DNA of 64,000 nucleotides from Clostridia bacterium (GTDB taxonomy: Bacteria > Bacillota > Clostridia > Christensenellales > Borkfalkiaceae), in assembly GCA_017463325.1 (NCBI GenBank), contig JAFTPK010000009.1, positions 1-64,000 of the forward strand. The letters run 5' to 3'. Numbering within the stretch: position 1 is the stretch's first letter; each line of letters begins with the position of its first letter. The notes beneath the pieces were generated by a model that did not search any database, was not told the origin of the DNA, and was given only the letters and a program-made list of their open reading frames with translations. The position numbers and the translations under genes are program-made. Positions 17,776-26,912 of this stretch are shown here, piece by piece.

Positions 17776-19434
17776 ATGATTAAAGACAAGGTGGTGGACG
17801 GATTTCATAACGCGCCGCATAGGTCGCTGTATCACGCGCTCGGGCTTACCGACGAGGAGCAGCAACGGCCGTTGATCGGCGTCGTTTGCTCGTATAACGA
17901 GATCGTTCCCGGACATATCAATTTGGATAAAATTTGCGACGCCGTAAAAATGGGAGTCGCCATGGCGGGCGGTACGCCGATCATGTTCCCTGCAATCACC
18001 GTTTGCGACGGGATCGCTATGGGACACGTCGGCATGAAATATTCCCTCGTCACGCGCGATCTGATTGCTGATTCGACCGAGGCAATGGTGATGGCGCACG
18101 GCTTTGACGGGCTTGTAATGATCCCGAATTGTGACAAGAACGTGCCCGGGCTGCTAATGGCGGCGGCGCGCTTGAATATTCCGACGATTTTCGTTTCGGG
18201 TGGACCTATGCTCGCCGGGAGAGTGGGCGGCGAGAAACGCTCTCTTTCGAGTATGTTCGAGGCGGTGGGCGCATATAAGGCGGGTAAGATCGACGAGGAA
18301 AAGCTCTGCGAGTTTGAGAAAAAGGTTTGCCCGACCTGCGGATCTTGCTCGGGTATGTATACTGCAAATTCCATGAATTGCCTGACCGAGGTGCTCGGTA
18401 TGGGACTGAAAGGGAACGGCACGATTCCCGCTGCGTATTCGGCGCGGATCGAGCTTGCTAAGTATGCGGGTATGCAGATTATGGAGCTTGTAAAAAAGAA
18501 TATCAAGCCGCGCGATATTATGACGGCGGCAGCCATTAAAAACGCGATCACCGCGGACATGGCACTCGGTTGTTCCACCAACAGTATGCTGCATTTGCCT
18601 GCGATTGCAAACGAGTGCGGGGTGGAATTTTCGCTTGACGAGGTCAACCGTATCAGCGAGGTCACGCCAAATCTTTGTCACCTCGCGCCTGCTGGCCCGA
18701 CGTATATGGAGGATTTGAACGAGGCGGGCGGCGTGTACGCCGTTTTGAAAGAAATCGAAAAGCTTGGCCTTTTGGATACCTCCGTTTTGACCTGTACGGG
18801 CAAGACCTTGAAAGAAAATCTTGTCGGCGTGGAAGCCTTGGATAAAAACGTGATCCGTAGCTATGAAACCGCGTTCAGCAAGACGGGCGGGATCGCTGTG
18901 CTCAAAGGGAATCTTGCCCCCGACGGGTGCGTTGTGAAACGCTCGGCTGTGGCGGAAGAAATGCTCGTGCACGAAGGCCCTGCAAGGGTGTTCGAGAGCG
19001 AAGAGGAATGTATCGCCGCGATCTATGGCGGGAAAATTGTCAAAGGGGACGTTGTCGTGATACGCTACGAAGGACCTGCAGGCGGGCCGGGTATGAGAGA
19101 AATGCTTTCGCCGACGAGCGCGATCGCGGGAATGGGGCTGGATAAGGACGTTGCCTTAATCACCGACGGGCGGTTCTCGGGGGCGACCAGAGGGGCGTCG
19201 ATCGGGCACGTTTCTCCCGAGGCGGCAACGGGCGGACCGATCGCCTACGTTAAGGAAGGGGATAGGATTTCTATCAATATTCCCAACTACACGATTGAGT
19301 GGAAGATTTCGGACGAGGAGCTTGCGAAGCGGAAAGCGGAAATGCCTATCAAGAAAAAACAGGTGAGCGGGTATTTGAAACGGTATGCGGCACAGGTGCT
19401 TTCGGCTGATAAGGGCGCGATACTCAATTATTGA
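17776..19434 (+). CDS. ilvD: Dihydroxy-acid dehydratase
   Basis: This Fe-S dehydratase makes 2-oxoisovalerate and 2-oxo-3-methylvalerate. 552 residues. Cluster cysteine candidates are Cys119 in PNCDKN and Cys185/Cys188/Cys191 in [18 protein letters not shown], with [15 protein letters not shown] [15 protein letters not shown] near the C-terminal end. The set matches the oxygen-sensitive [4Fe-4S] type, fitting an anaerobe, though cluster type is inference. Start after AAGAGGAG (17762-17769). It follows ilvC after a palindromic spacer. Confidence 0.95.
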   Translation: MIKDKVVDGFHNAPHRSLYHALGLTDEEQQRPLIGVVCSYNEIVPGHINLDKICDAVKMGVAMAGGTPIMFPAITVCDGIAMGHVGMKYSLVTRDLIADSTEAMVMAHGFDGLVMIPNCDKNVPGLLMAAARLNIPTIFVSGGPMLAGRVGGEKRSLSSMFEAVGAYKAGKIDEEKLCEFEKKVCPTCGSCSGMYTANSMNCLTEVLGMGLKGNGTIPAAYSARIELAKYAGMQIMELVKKNIKPRDIMTAAAIKNAITADMALGCSTNSMLHLPAIANECGVEFSLDEVNRISEVTPNLCHLAPAGPTYMEDLNEAGGVYAVLKEIEKLGLLDTSVLTCTGKTLKENLVGVEALDKNVIRSYETAFSKTGGIAVLKGNLAPDGCVVKRSAVAEEMLVHEGPARVFESEEECIAAIYGGKIVKGDVVVIRYEGPAGGPGMREMLSPTSAIAGMGLDKDVALITDGRFSGATRGASIGHVSPEAATGGPIAYVKEGDRISINIPNYTIEWKISDEELAKRKAEMPIKKKQVSGYLKRYAAQVLSADKGAILNY

Positions 19435-19499
19435 GTGAATTGCGCGGCGTTGCCCGCGCGTTATGGAAATATTCCGCAATGAATTGCAACGCAATTCAC
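19435..19499. repeat. Modular palindromic repeat, copy 3 (ilvD-leuC spacer)
   Basis: It begins GTGAAT on the base after the ilvD stop and ends ATTCAC (19494-19499). Inside are GCGCGG...CCGCGC, GGAAATATTCC, and GAATTGC-AAC-GCAATTC. A further small hairpin AAAGGC-GCAA-GCCTTT follows at about 19501-19516. Confidence 0.7.
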
Positions 19500-19556
19500 C
19501 AAAGGCGCAAGCCTTTCAATTGACTAAAAATAAATATTTAAAGGAAAACAAACGAT

Positions 19557-20825
19557 ATGGGAATGACAATGACGCAGAAGATCCTTGCGGCGCACGCAGG
19601 GCTTGAAAGCGTGGAGGCGGGGCAACTGATCCTCGCAAAGCTTGATAGGGTGTTGGGGAATGACATTACCTCACCCGTTGCAATCAAGGAATTTGAAAAG
19701 CTTGGGGTTAGCGGGGTGTTCGATAAGGAAAAGGTGACGATGGTTATGGACCATTTCGCCCCGAACAAGGACATTAAAGCTGCCGCGCAATGTAAGGTTT
19801 GCCGCGAATTTTGTAACAAGGAAGAGATCGTTCATTTTTACGACGTGGGGGAAATGGGCATAGAACACGCCTTGCTTCCCGAAAAGGGGCTTGTCGTTTG
19901 CGGCGACGTGGTCATAGGTGCAGATTCGCATACGTGTACCTACGGTGCGCTCGGTGCCTTTTCGACGGGGGTCGGCTCTACCGATATGGCTTGCGGTATG
20001 GCAACGGGAAAGGCTTGGTTTAAGGTACCCTCCGCGATCCGTTTCGTTTTAAAGGGGAAGTTAAATCCGTACGTATCGGGCAAGGACGTGATCCTTTCCA
20101 TTATCGGCAAAATAGGGGTGGACGGCGCGTTGTATAAGTCGATGGAATTTGTCGGCGAGGGGGTTTCCTCCCTTACCGTTTACGACCGTTTGACCATTGC
20201 GAATATGGCCATTGAGGCGGGTGCGAAAAACGGTATTTTCGAGGTGGACGAACAGACGCTTGCCTACGTAAAGGAACGTTCGGGCAGGACGCCCGTCGTC
20301 TATAAAGCGGACGAGGACGCTGTTTACGACGAAACGTATGAAATTGATCTGAGCACCGTTCAACCGACCGTTGCTTTCCCGCATTTACCTGAAAATACGA
20401 AAACTTTTGACGAGATCGGCGACGTGAAAATTGATCAGGTGGTAATCGGATCGTGTACCAACGGGCACTATAAGGATCTTGCCGAGGCTGCGGAAATTTT
20501 GAAAGGGAAAAAGGTCGCCAAAGGAGTGCGCGCGATCGTAATCCCTGCTACGCAAAAAATTTATCTGCAAGCCATGGAAAACGGGCTTCTGAAAACCTTT
20601 ATCGAGGCGGGGTGTATCGTTTCAACGCCTACCTGCGGGCCTTGTCTTGGCGGGTATATGGGGGTACTTGCGGCGGGCGAAAGAGCCGTTGCGACGACAA
20701 ATCGAAATTTTGTCGGGCGTATGGGGCACGTGGAGTCGGAGGTGTATTTGGCCTCGCCTGCGGTGGCGGCGGCAAGCGCGGTCTTGGGAAAAATTGCAAG
20801 TCCGTATGAGGTAATGGGGGAATAA
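19557..20825 (+). CDS. leuC: 3-isopropylmalate dehydratase, large subunit
   Basis: It isomerises 2- to 3-isopropylmalate together with LeuD. 422 residues, the shorter archaeal/clostridial-type LeuC within the aconitase superfamily. [4Fe-4S] ligands are Cys300 in GSCTNG and Cys360/Cys363 in [29 protein letters not shown] substrate loop lies near residue 121. RBS AAAGGAAA is at 19540-19547. It is five bases from leuD. A homoaconitase role is possible in this subfamily, but the operon context fixes leucine. Confidence 0.93.
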   Translation: MGMTMTQKILAAHAGLESVEAGQLILAKLDRVLGNDITSPVAIKEFEKLGVSGVFDKEKVTMVMDHFAPNKDIKAAAQCKVCREFCNKEEIVHFYDVGEMGIEHALLPEKGLVVCGDVVIGADSHTCTYGALGAFSTGVGSTDMACGMATGKAWFKVPSAIRFVLKGKLNPYVSGKDVILSIIGKIGVDGALYKSMEFVGEGVSSLTVYDRLTIANMAIEAGAKNGIFEVDEQTLAYVKERSGRTPVVYKADEDAVYDETYEIDLSTVQPTVAFPHLPENTKTFDEIGDVKIDQVVIGSCTNGHYKDLAEAAEILKGKKVAKGVRAIVIPATQKIYLQAMENGLLKTFIEAGCIVSTPTCGPCLGGYMGVLAAGERAVATTNRNFVGRMGHVESEVYLASPAVAAASAVLGKIASPYEVMGE

Positions 20826-20830
20826 GAAAA

Positions 20831-21322
20831 ATGAAATTTCAAGGAACGGTGATTAAATACGGCGACAACGTGGATACGGACGTTATCATTCCCGCGCGGT
20901 ATTTGAATACGACGGATAAAAAAGAGTTGGCCTCTCATTGTATGGAGGATATTGACAAAACCTTTATTTCTCGCGTAAAAGCAGGGGATATTATGGTGGC
21001 AGGGTATAATTTCGGTTGCGGCTCCTCCCGTGAACACGCGCCGATCGCGATTAAGGAGAGCGGGATCGCTTTGGTGATAGCGAAAAGCTTTGCCCGTATC
21101 TTTTATCGCAATTCTATCAATATCGGGCTGGCAATCGTTGAATGTGAGGAGGCTGCAGAGGCGATTGCGGAGGGACATCTCGTGGAGGCCGACCTCGACG
21201 CGGGCGTGATTTACGATAAGACGACGGGCGAAAGCTTTAAAACGCAGCCTTTCCCTGATTTTATTCAAAAGATCGTGGCGGGCGGAGGGCTTGTCCAAAG
21301 TATTAAAAACGGGGAGATTTGA
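20831..21322 (+). CDS. leuD: 3-isopropylmalate dehydratase, small subunit
   Basis: 163 residues forming the swivelling domain that completes the LeuC active site. [20 protein letters not shown] (about 58-77) is the family signature, with the serine loop binding substrate. Short length matches the archaeal-type LeuD paired with the 420-residue LeuC. It is 5 bases after leuC and 3 bases before leuB. Confidence 0.95.
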   Translation: MKFQGTVIKYGDNVDTDVIIPARYLNTTDKKELASHCMEDIDKTFISRVKAGDIMVAGYNFGCGSSREHAPIAIKESGIALVIAKSFARIFYRNSINIGLAIVECEEAAEAIAEGHLVEADLDAGVIYDKTTGESFKTQPFPDFIQKIVAGGGLVQSIKNGEI

Positions 21323-21325
21323 AAA

Positions 21326-22399
21326 ATGCGCTATACAATCGGTTTATTAAAAGGGGACGGGATCGGCCCCGAGATCGTGGACAGCGCGGTGCGCGTTTTA
21401 AAGGCGGTCGGGAAAAAGTACGGTCATGAATTTATCTTCACGCCTTACCTCATAGGCGGGGCGGCGATTGACGAGTGCGGTATGCCTTTGCCCGAAGAAA
21501 CGGTGAAGGGTTGTCTTGCGTCGGACAGCGTATTGCTCGGCGCTGTGGGCGGTCCGAAATGGGACGGTTTGCCCGGGAATTTGCGGCCTGAAAAGGCACT
21601 TTTGGGGATCCGTGAGGCTATGGGCTTGTTTATCAACCTGCGCCCTGCAAAGCTGTATCCCGCTTTAAAAGCGGAATGCCCTTTGCGAGAGGATATCGTA
21701 GCGCAGGGCTTTGATATTATGATCGTGCGCGAACTGACGGGCGGGATCTATTTCGGGGAACGGGGGTATCGCAACGGAAAATACGGCGAAGAGGCGTACG
21801 ATACCGAAAGTTACAGCCGCATGGAGATAGAACGGATCGTCCGCGTGGCTTTTGAAACGGCGAGAAAAAGAAGAAAAAAACTGACGAGTATCGACAAGGC
21901 GAACGTCCTCGAAACGTCGCGGCTGTGGCGCAAGATCGTCCATGAGATCGCCGCGGAATATCCCGACGTGGAGGCAAGCGATATGCTTGTCGATAACGCG
22001 GCAATGCAGCTTGTTAGAAATCCCGCGCAATTCGACGTGATCGTGACGAGCAATATGTTCGGGGATATTCTCTCCGACGAAGCCTCGCAAATTACGGGGT
22101 CGATCGGTATGCTGCCGTCGGCGTCCCTTTCAGGCGGGAGCTGCGGCTTATACGAGCCTATTCACGGCTCCGCCCCCGACATTGCGGGAACGGGCAAGGC
22201 AAATCCTATCGCAACCATTCTTTCCGCGGCTATGATGTTGCTGTATGCGTTCTCCTTGAATAAGGAGTCGGAATCGATCGTAAACGCCGTGGATAAGGTG
22301 TTGGAGGCAGGGCTTCGGACGGCGGATATTGCACGCGGAAAGGTCGCCCTTTCCACGGACGAGATGACGGACGCGATTATTCGGGAATTATCGGTATGA
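21326..22399 (+). CDS. leuB: 3-isopropylmalate dehydrogenase
   Basis: NAD-dependent oxidative decarboxylation to 2-oxoisocaproate. 357 residues, the usual length. GDGIGPEIV (10-18), [13 protein letters not shown] (about 134-146, the substrate loop) and [19 protein letters not shown] (about 241-259, Mg-binding aspartates) are all present. [18 protein letters not shown] is the nucleotide-binding stretch of NAD-type enzymes. The stop overlaps the start of the next gene (ATGA at 22396-22399). The long reading frames opposite are shadows. Confidence 0.95.
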   Translation: MRYTIGLLKGDGIGPEIVDSAVRVLKAVGKKYGHEFIFTPYLIGGAAIDECGMPLPEETVKGCLASDSVLLGAVGGPKWDGLPGNLRPEKALLGIREAMGLFINLRPAKLYPALKAECPLREDIVAQGFDIMIVRELTGGIYFGERGYRNGKYGEEAYDTESYSRMEIERIVRVAFETARKRRKKLTSIDKANVLETSRLWRKIVHEIAAEYPDVEASDMLVDNAAMQLVRNPAQFDVIVTSNMFGDILSDEASQITGSIGMLPSASLSGGSCGLYEPIHGSAPDIAGTGKANPIATILSAAMMLLYAFSLNKESESIVNAVDKVLEAGLRTADIARGKVALSTDEMTDAIIRELSV

Positions 22400-23580
22400 A
22401 TGGAAAAATAGAAAAAATTTATGAGAAACTTTGCGTGACGAGTGTGTTTGGCGAAGTGCTGAAAACTCCCCTTTTCGGGGCGTTTTTCGCCTTTTGCGAA
22501 AGTCAAGGCGCAGAGAAAAGACGGGCGTACGCCCGTTTCGTCGGGCTTGTGTACGAGGGCGGCGGCAATTTGACGGAGCTTACGTATAGGCTGGTTTGCG
22601 AGGACGAGAACGCGTACGTTCGCACGGCGGCGCGGGGCGTACAACCGAACGTGAAAATGGAGGCGGCAGCAAAAAGAGAGCTTGCCGTCTTTTCCGAATT
22701 CGGTGCGCTTGCCTTAGGGGATTTTGCTTCGGCTTTAAACGAGCGCGCGGAAAATTTGCCCGCGTTTGATTCGTTCGTTAAGGACATGGTAGGCGCATAT
22801 GGGCAAAGAATAGGGGCAATAGACAAATACGGGTACGGCGTTTTTTCTTCGCACGGTATGTTTCGGCTTTCCGACGAACGCACAATTGAACCGATTATTA
22901 GCGCGGATAAGTCAGGCTTAACAAATTTTATCGGCTACGAGGCGGAGCGGGAGAAGATCGTGGAAAATACTCTTGCCTTTTTGGAGGGCGGACCTGCCGC
23001 TAACACGCTGCTTTGCGGCGACGCGGGAACGGGAAAATCTTCGACGGTGAAAGCGATTGCAAACGAGTTCTTTGAAAAGGGGCTGCGCTTGATCGAGCTG
23101 AGAAAGGATCAGCTTCGGTATTTGCCCCTCGTCATGGGCAGAATCGAGGGAAATCCTTTGAAATTTATTATTTTTGTGGACGATCTTTCCTTTGCCGCCG
23201 CGGGCGACGATTTTGGAACGCTGAAAGCGGCGTTGGAAGGGTCGGCAAGCGCGAGGGCAGACAACGCCGTGATCTACGCAACAAGCAACCGTCGGCATAT
23301 TGTCAAGGAGCGTTTTTCCGATCGCGATGGCGACGACGTGCATCAAAACGATACCCTGCAAGAAACCCTTTCCTTGGCAGATCGGTTTGGCTTAACCGTG
23401 CTCTATCAAAAGCCCGACAAGCGGCTTTATTTAAAAATTGCGCGGGAGCTTGCTCGGCGAAAAGGGGTGGAGGTTGGCGAAAGCTTTGACGTGGAGGCGG
23501 AGGCGTTCGCCCTGCGGAAAGGAAACCGCTCGGCACGGTGTGCAGGGCAATTCGTGGAAAGTATTTTGCGCCGAAAATAA
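22396..23580 (+). CDS. DUF815-family AAA+ ATPase
   Basis: 394 residues. A poorly characterised AAA+ ATPase family. Walker A is [10 protein letters not shown] (about 209-218); Walker B is [10 protein letters not shown] (about 257-266), with the DUF815 hallmarks [16 protein letters not shown] and [17 protein letters not shown] (sensor region). Residues 1-190 are a helical N-terminal extension without known motifs. It is translationally coupled to leuB by ATGA, so it is the last gene of the leucine transcript, although no link between DUF815 and leucine synthesis is known. Its role may be unrelated housekeeping. Confidence 0.85.
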   Translation: MNGKIEKIYEKLCVTSVFGEVLKTPLFGAFFAFCESQGAEKRRAYARFVGLVYEGGGNLTELTYRLVCEDENAYVRTAARGVQPNVKMEAAAKRELAVFSEFGALALGDFASALNERAENLPAFDSFVKDMVGAYGQRIGAIDKYGYGVFSSHGMFRLSDERTIEPIISADKSGLTNFIGYEAEREKIVENTLAFLEGGPAANTLLCGDAGTGKSSTVKAIANEFFEKGLRLIELRKDQLRYLPLVMGRIEGNPLKFIIFVDDLSFAAAGDDFGTLKAALEGSASARADNAVIYATSNRRHIVKERFSDRDGDDVHQNDTLQETLSLADRFGLTVLYQKPDKRLYLKIARELARRKGVEVGESFDVEAEAFALRKGNRSARCAGQFVESILRRK

Positions 23581-23590
23581 AGAGTTTTAC

Positions 23591-23619
23591 TTGACTTATC
23601 CTTTCACAAGGTATATAAT
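23591..23619 (+). promoter_or_regulatory. ilvA promoter
   Basis: TTGACT (23591-23596), 17-base spacer, TATAAT (23614-23619). The leader then runs through palindromic repeat copy 4. Confidence 0.7.
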
Positions 23620-23626
23620 GGTTAGA

Positions 23627-23680
23627 GTGAATGGAATTGCCTATGGCAATTCGTTATGGAATTATTCCATACGTATTCAC
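23627..23680. repeat. Modular palindromic repeat, copy 4 (ilvA leader)
   Basis: Bounded by GTGAAT (23627) and ATTCAC (23675-23680). It contains two perfect hairpins, GAATTGCC-TAT-GGCAATTC and ATGGAAT-T-ATTCCAT. It lies inside the predicted 5' leader of ilvA, so it will be present in the mRNA. Confidence 0.7.
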
Positions 23681-23725
23681 TTATGGTAAGTCACATGAGA
23701 GAGATTTTTGGGAGGTCGTTTTACT

Positions 23726-24919
23726 ATGTTGACTATTGATAACGTGTATCGCGCGGCAAAGGCGCTCAAAGGCGTAGCTAGAAAAACGGACGTTATTCAC
23801 GCCCGCAATATTTGTCCCGAAGCACAGCTCTATTTAAAAACGGAAAACTTACAGGTGACAGGCTCCTTTAAGGTGCGCGGCGCTTATTATAAAATGTCGC
23901 GTTTGAGTAGCGAGGAAAAGGCGAAGGGCGTTGTTGCCTGTTCGGCGGGAAATCACGCGCAGGGCGTCGCTTTGGCAGCGCAAAAGAACGGTATTAAGGC
24001 GGTGATCTGTCTGCCTGACGGCGCGCCGATTTCCAAGGTGGAGGCGACGAAAAGCTACGGCGCGGAGGTGTGCCTTGTGAAAGGGGTGTATGATGACGCT
24101 TATCAAAAGGCTCTTTCCCTGCAAGCGGAAAAGGGGTATACTTTCTTGCACCCGTTTGACGACGAGGACGTGATTGCGGGGCAGGGGACGATCGCTTTGG
24201 AGCTTGCCGAGCAAATTCCCGACATGGACGCGGTGATCGTGCCGATCGGCGGGGGCGGGCTGATTTCGGGCGTTGCCTTTACTATTAAGACCTTATTCCC
24301 GAACGTGAAAGTGTACGGCGTGCAGGCGGCGGGGGCGCCCTCTATGGCGAATTCGCTGAAAGCGGGGAAAATTTCTCCCCTTACCTCCGTTTCAACGATC
24401 GCCGATGGGATCGCCGTCAAAAAGTCGGGCGAGCTGACGTATGCGTGCTGTAAACAGTACGTGGACGAGATCGTGACCGTCACCGACGACGAAATTTCCG
24501 CGGCTATTCTTACATTGATGGAAAAGCAAAAGCTCGTCACCGAGGGGGCGGGCGCGGTGGCCGTTGCAGCCGCTATGTTCGGTAAGGTGGACGTAAAAGG
24601 AAAAAAGGTGGTTTGCGTTTTGTCGGGCGGGAATATCGACGTAAACATTCTCTCTCGCGTGATTTCAAGAGGTCTGATGACGTCGGGCAGAATGTGTACC
24701 CTTGACGTGGAGCTGATGGATAAGCCCGGACAGTTGATGAACGTCGCGAAAGCGATCGCCGAGCAGGGCGGGAACGTTACCTCCGTGTCGCACGAGAGAA
24801 CGGACGCGGGTACCGACGTCAACGCCTGTTACTTACGGATTACCCTTGAAACGAGAAATTTCGAGCATATCCAAGCCATTAAAAAAGCATTGTCCGATTG
24901 TGGATTTAAAGTGAGGTAA
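23726..24919 (+). CDS. ilvA: Threonine ammonia-lyase with C-terminal ACT domain
   Basis: This PLP enzyme deaminates threonine to 2-oxobutyrate, the entry to isoleucine. 397 residues from ATG 23726, ten bases after GGAGG (23711-23715). The Schiff-base lysine is Lys49 in GSFKVRGAYYK; the phosphate loop is GGGGLISG near residue 178. One ACT domain sits at about 325-397 (VELMDKPGQLMNVAKAIAEQG), so it is the shorter 400-residue form rather than the two-ACT IlvA of E. coli. In this genome section it is the only visible source of 2-oxobutyrate; no citramalate synthase is nearby. RidA follows seven bases later. Confidence 0.9.
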   Translation: MLTIDNVYRAAKALKGVARKTDVIHARNICPEAQLYLKTENLQVTGSFKVRGAYYKMSRLSSEEKAKGVVACSAGNHAQGVALAAQKNGIKAVICLPDGAPISKVEATKSYGAEVCLVKGVYDDAYQKALSLQAEKGYTFLHPFDDEDVIAGQGTIALELAEQIPDMDAVIVPIGGGGLISGVAFTIKTLFPNVKVYGVQAAGAPSMANSLKAGKISPLTSVSTIADGIAVKKSGELTYACCKQYVDEIVTVTDDEISAAILTLMEKQKLVTEGAGAVAVAAAMFGKVDVKGKKVVCVLSGGNIDVNILSRVISRGLMTSGRMCTLDVELMDKPGQLMNVAKAIAEQGGNVTSVSHERTDAGTDVNACYLRITLETRNFEHIQAIKKALSDCGFKVR

Positions 24920-24925
24920 AAAACT

Positions 24926-25306
24926 ATGAATGAATTAAAAAAAGTAGCGACAGAAAAAGCGCCTGCGGCCATAGGTCCCTATTCACAGGCGATTGTGGTG
25001 GGGAATATCGTATTCACCTCGGGGCAAATTCCGCTTGATCCAAAAAGCGGGCAGATCGTGGGAGAAACGATTGAGGAGCAGGCTTTACAAGTGATGAAAA
25101 ACTTGGGCGAGGTGCTCAACGCGGCGGGTTCTTCCTACGAAAAGGCAATCAAAACGACCTGCTTTCTTGCCGATATGGCTGACTTTGCTGCCTTTAACGG
25201 CGTGTACGCGCAATTCTTTACCGAAAAACCCGCGCGTAGCTGCGTCGCCGTTAAAACCTTGCCTAAAAACGTCCTCGTGGAAGTGGAAGTAATCGCGTCT
25301 TTATAA
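24926..25306 (+). CDS. ridA: RidA family enamine/imine deaminase
   Basis: 126 residues of the YjgF/YER057c/UK114 family. It hydrolyses reactive 2-aminoacrylate and 2-aminocrotonate released by PLP dehydratases such as IlvA. The catalytic arginine is in the motif PARSCVAVKTLPKNVLVEVE (about 101-120), and IGPYSQAIVVGNIVFTSGQI is the N-terminal signature. Location straight after ilvA makes functional sense and suggests co-expression. A terminator follows. Confidence 0.93.
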   Translation: MNELKKVATEKAPAAIGPYSQAIVVGNIVFTSGQIPLDPKSGQIVGETIEEQALQVMKNLGEVLNAAGSSYEKAIKTTCFLADMADFAAFNGVYAQFFTEKPARSCVAVKTLPKNVLVEVEVIASL

Positions 25307-25314
25307 TCTTTTGT

Positions 25315-25350
25315 TGCCGTCCATACTCTATGGACGGTACCGTCTTTTTT
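25315..25350 (+). terminator. ilvA-ridA terminator
   Basis: Stem CCGTCCATA-CTC-TATGGACGG followed by TACCGTCTTTTTT. Confidence 0.85.
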
Positions 25351-25443
25351 AAACGACTTCAAAAAATCAAGCGTTTTGCGTAAAAAACTTGTTAAAATAA
25401 GGGAAAACTCCCTCAACTCGTCGTTTTTTTGGCCGTGAAATCC

Positions 25444-25472
25444 TTGACAAAACACGTCGTTTCGTGTATAAT
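25444..25472 (+). promoter_or_regulatory. Promoter of the citrate-cysteine-proline run
   Basis: TTGACA (25444-25449), 17-base spacer, TATAAT (25467-25472). Confidence 0.85.
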
Positions 25473-25539
25473 TACATAAATTTATTTCATTGATAAAAAT
25501 TTATTTTTAATCGAAAAAACGTATGGAGTAAAAAACGAC

Positions 25540-26907
25540 ATGATAGAAAAGAACAAGCACAGCAATCTATTAGAACAAGATCAGTACAAGTATTCGTTAC
25601 AGGACGTAAAGGACCCGCAGTTGTTTCGGGATATTTACCCTTACGACGAAATTCCCAAGACGGTATTCAATCACCGTCGGGTGCCGCTGGATATGCCCGA
25701 GGAGATTTGGATTACGGATACGACTTTTCGTGACGGGCAGCAATCGCGCGCGCCGTATACGGCTAAGCAAATCGTCGAGCTTTATAAAATGCTTGCGCGG
25801 CTTGGCGGACCGAAAGGGATTATTCGTCAGAGTGAATTTTTCGTATACACGAAAAAGGACAGAGAGGCCATTGAGGAATGTATGGCACTCGGCTACAAAT
25901 TCCCTGAGATCACGACGTGGATACGGGCGAAAAAAGAGGATTTTGCGTTGGCGCGCAATATCGGTATTCGCGAAACGGGGATCCTTGTGAGCTGCTCCGA
26001 CTATCATATTTTCAAGAAGTTGAATATGACCCGTCAGCAGGCGTTCGACCATTATTTAGGGGTGGTCAAAGACGCGTTTGCCGCGGGGATCAGTCCGAGA
26101 TGTCATTTGGAGGACTTGACGCGGGCGGACTTTTACGGGTTTGTCGTGCCGTTCGTCAACGAGCTTGCCTCCCTTTCCAAGGAAGCGGGGGTGCCTGTGA
26201 AAATCAGAATGTGCGACACTATGGGCTACGGCGTCCCCTTCCCCGGGGCATCGCTCCCTCGAAGCGTTCCCGGGATCGTATACGGGTTGCATCATTATTC
26301 GGACGTAACCTCGGGTATGCTGGAATGGCACGGTCATAACGACTTTTATATGGGTGTAGCCAACGCCGTTTCCGCGTGGTTGTACGGTGCGTCGGGCGTC
26401 AATTGCTCGCTGCTTGGGATCGGGGAGAGAACGGGGAACGTGCCCTTGGAGGCTATGGTGATGCAATACGCGTCTATGCAGGGAACGCTTGACGGTATGG
26501 ACCCGACTGTGATCACCGAAATAGCAGAGTATTTCAAAAAAGAGCTTGGCTACGACATTCCGCCTATGACGCCGTTTGTCGGCGACGCCTTTAATTTGAC
26601 GAGGGCGGGGATCCATGCGGACGGCATGATGAAGGACGCCGAAATTTATAATATTTTCGACACCGAGAAAATTCTCGGCCGTCCTGCGTCGGTGTCCATT
26701 TCCAATACTTCCGGGCTTGCTGGGATCGCGTACTGGCTGAATATGAATTATGGGCTTGTCGGTGAAAGGATGCTGACCAAGCAAGACCCGCTCGTGATTG
26801 CCATGAAAGCGAAAATTGACGAGCTGTACGCCGACGGAAGAACGACGGTGATGGGCGACGAAGAGCTTGAAAAGCTTGTACAAACGCTTGCGGGCGGGAG
26901 GTTTTAA
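25540..26907 (+). CDS. Probable Re-citrate synthase (HMGL/isopropylmalate synthase family)
   Basis: Probable reaction: acetyl-CoA plus oxaloacetate to citrate with Re-face stereochemistry. 455 residues with an HMGL-like barrel: ITDTTFRDGQQSRAPYT (about 58-74) is the metal and catalytic Arg-Asp motif, MLEWHGHNDFYMGVANA (about 263-279) carries the HxH metal ligands. No LeuA allosteric dimer domain is evident. Re-citrate synthase of Clostridium kluyveri belongs to this superfamily rather than to the GltA fold, and the two next genes are aconitase and isocitrate dehydrogenase, which is the decisive context. Homocitrate or citramalate synthase are alternatives, but neither explains the neighbours as well. 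Confidence 0.75.
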   Translation: MIEKNKHSNLLEQDQYKYSLQDVKDPQLFRDIYPYDEIPKTVFNHRRVPLDMPEEIWITDTTFRDGQQSRAPYTAKQIVELYKMLARLGGPKGIIRQSEFFVYTKKDREAIEECMALGYKFPEITTWIRAKKEDFALARNIGIRETGILVSCSDYHIFKKLNMTRQQAFDHYLGVVKDAFAAGISPRCHLEDLTRADFYGFVVPFVNELASLSKEAGVPVKIRMCDTMGYGVPFPGASLPRSVPGIVYGLHHYSDVTSGMLEWHGHNDFYMGVANAVSAWLYGASGVNCSLLGIGERTGNVPLEAMVMQYASMQGTLDGMDPTVITEIAEYFKKELGYDIPPMTPFVGDAFNLTRAGIHADGMMKDAEIYNIFDTEKILGRPASVSISNTSGLAGIAYWLNMNYGLVGERMLTKQDPLVIAMKAKIDELYADGRTTVMGDEELEKLVQTLAGGRF

Positions 26908-26912
26908 GCGGT

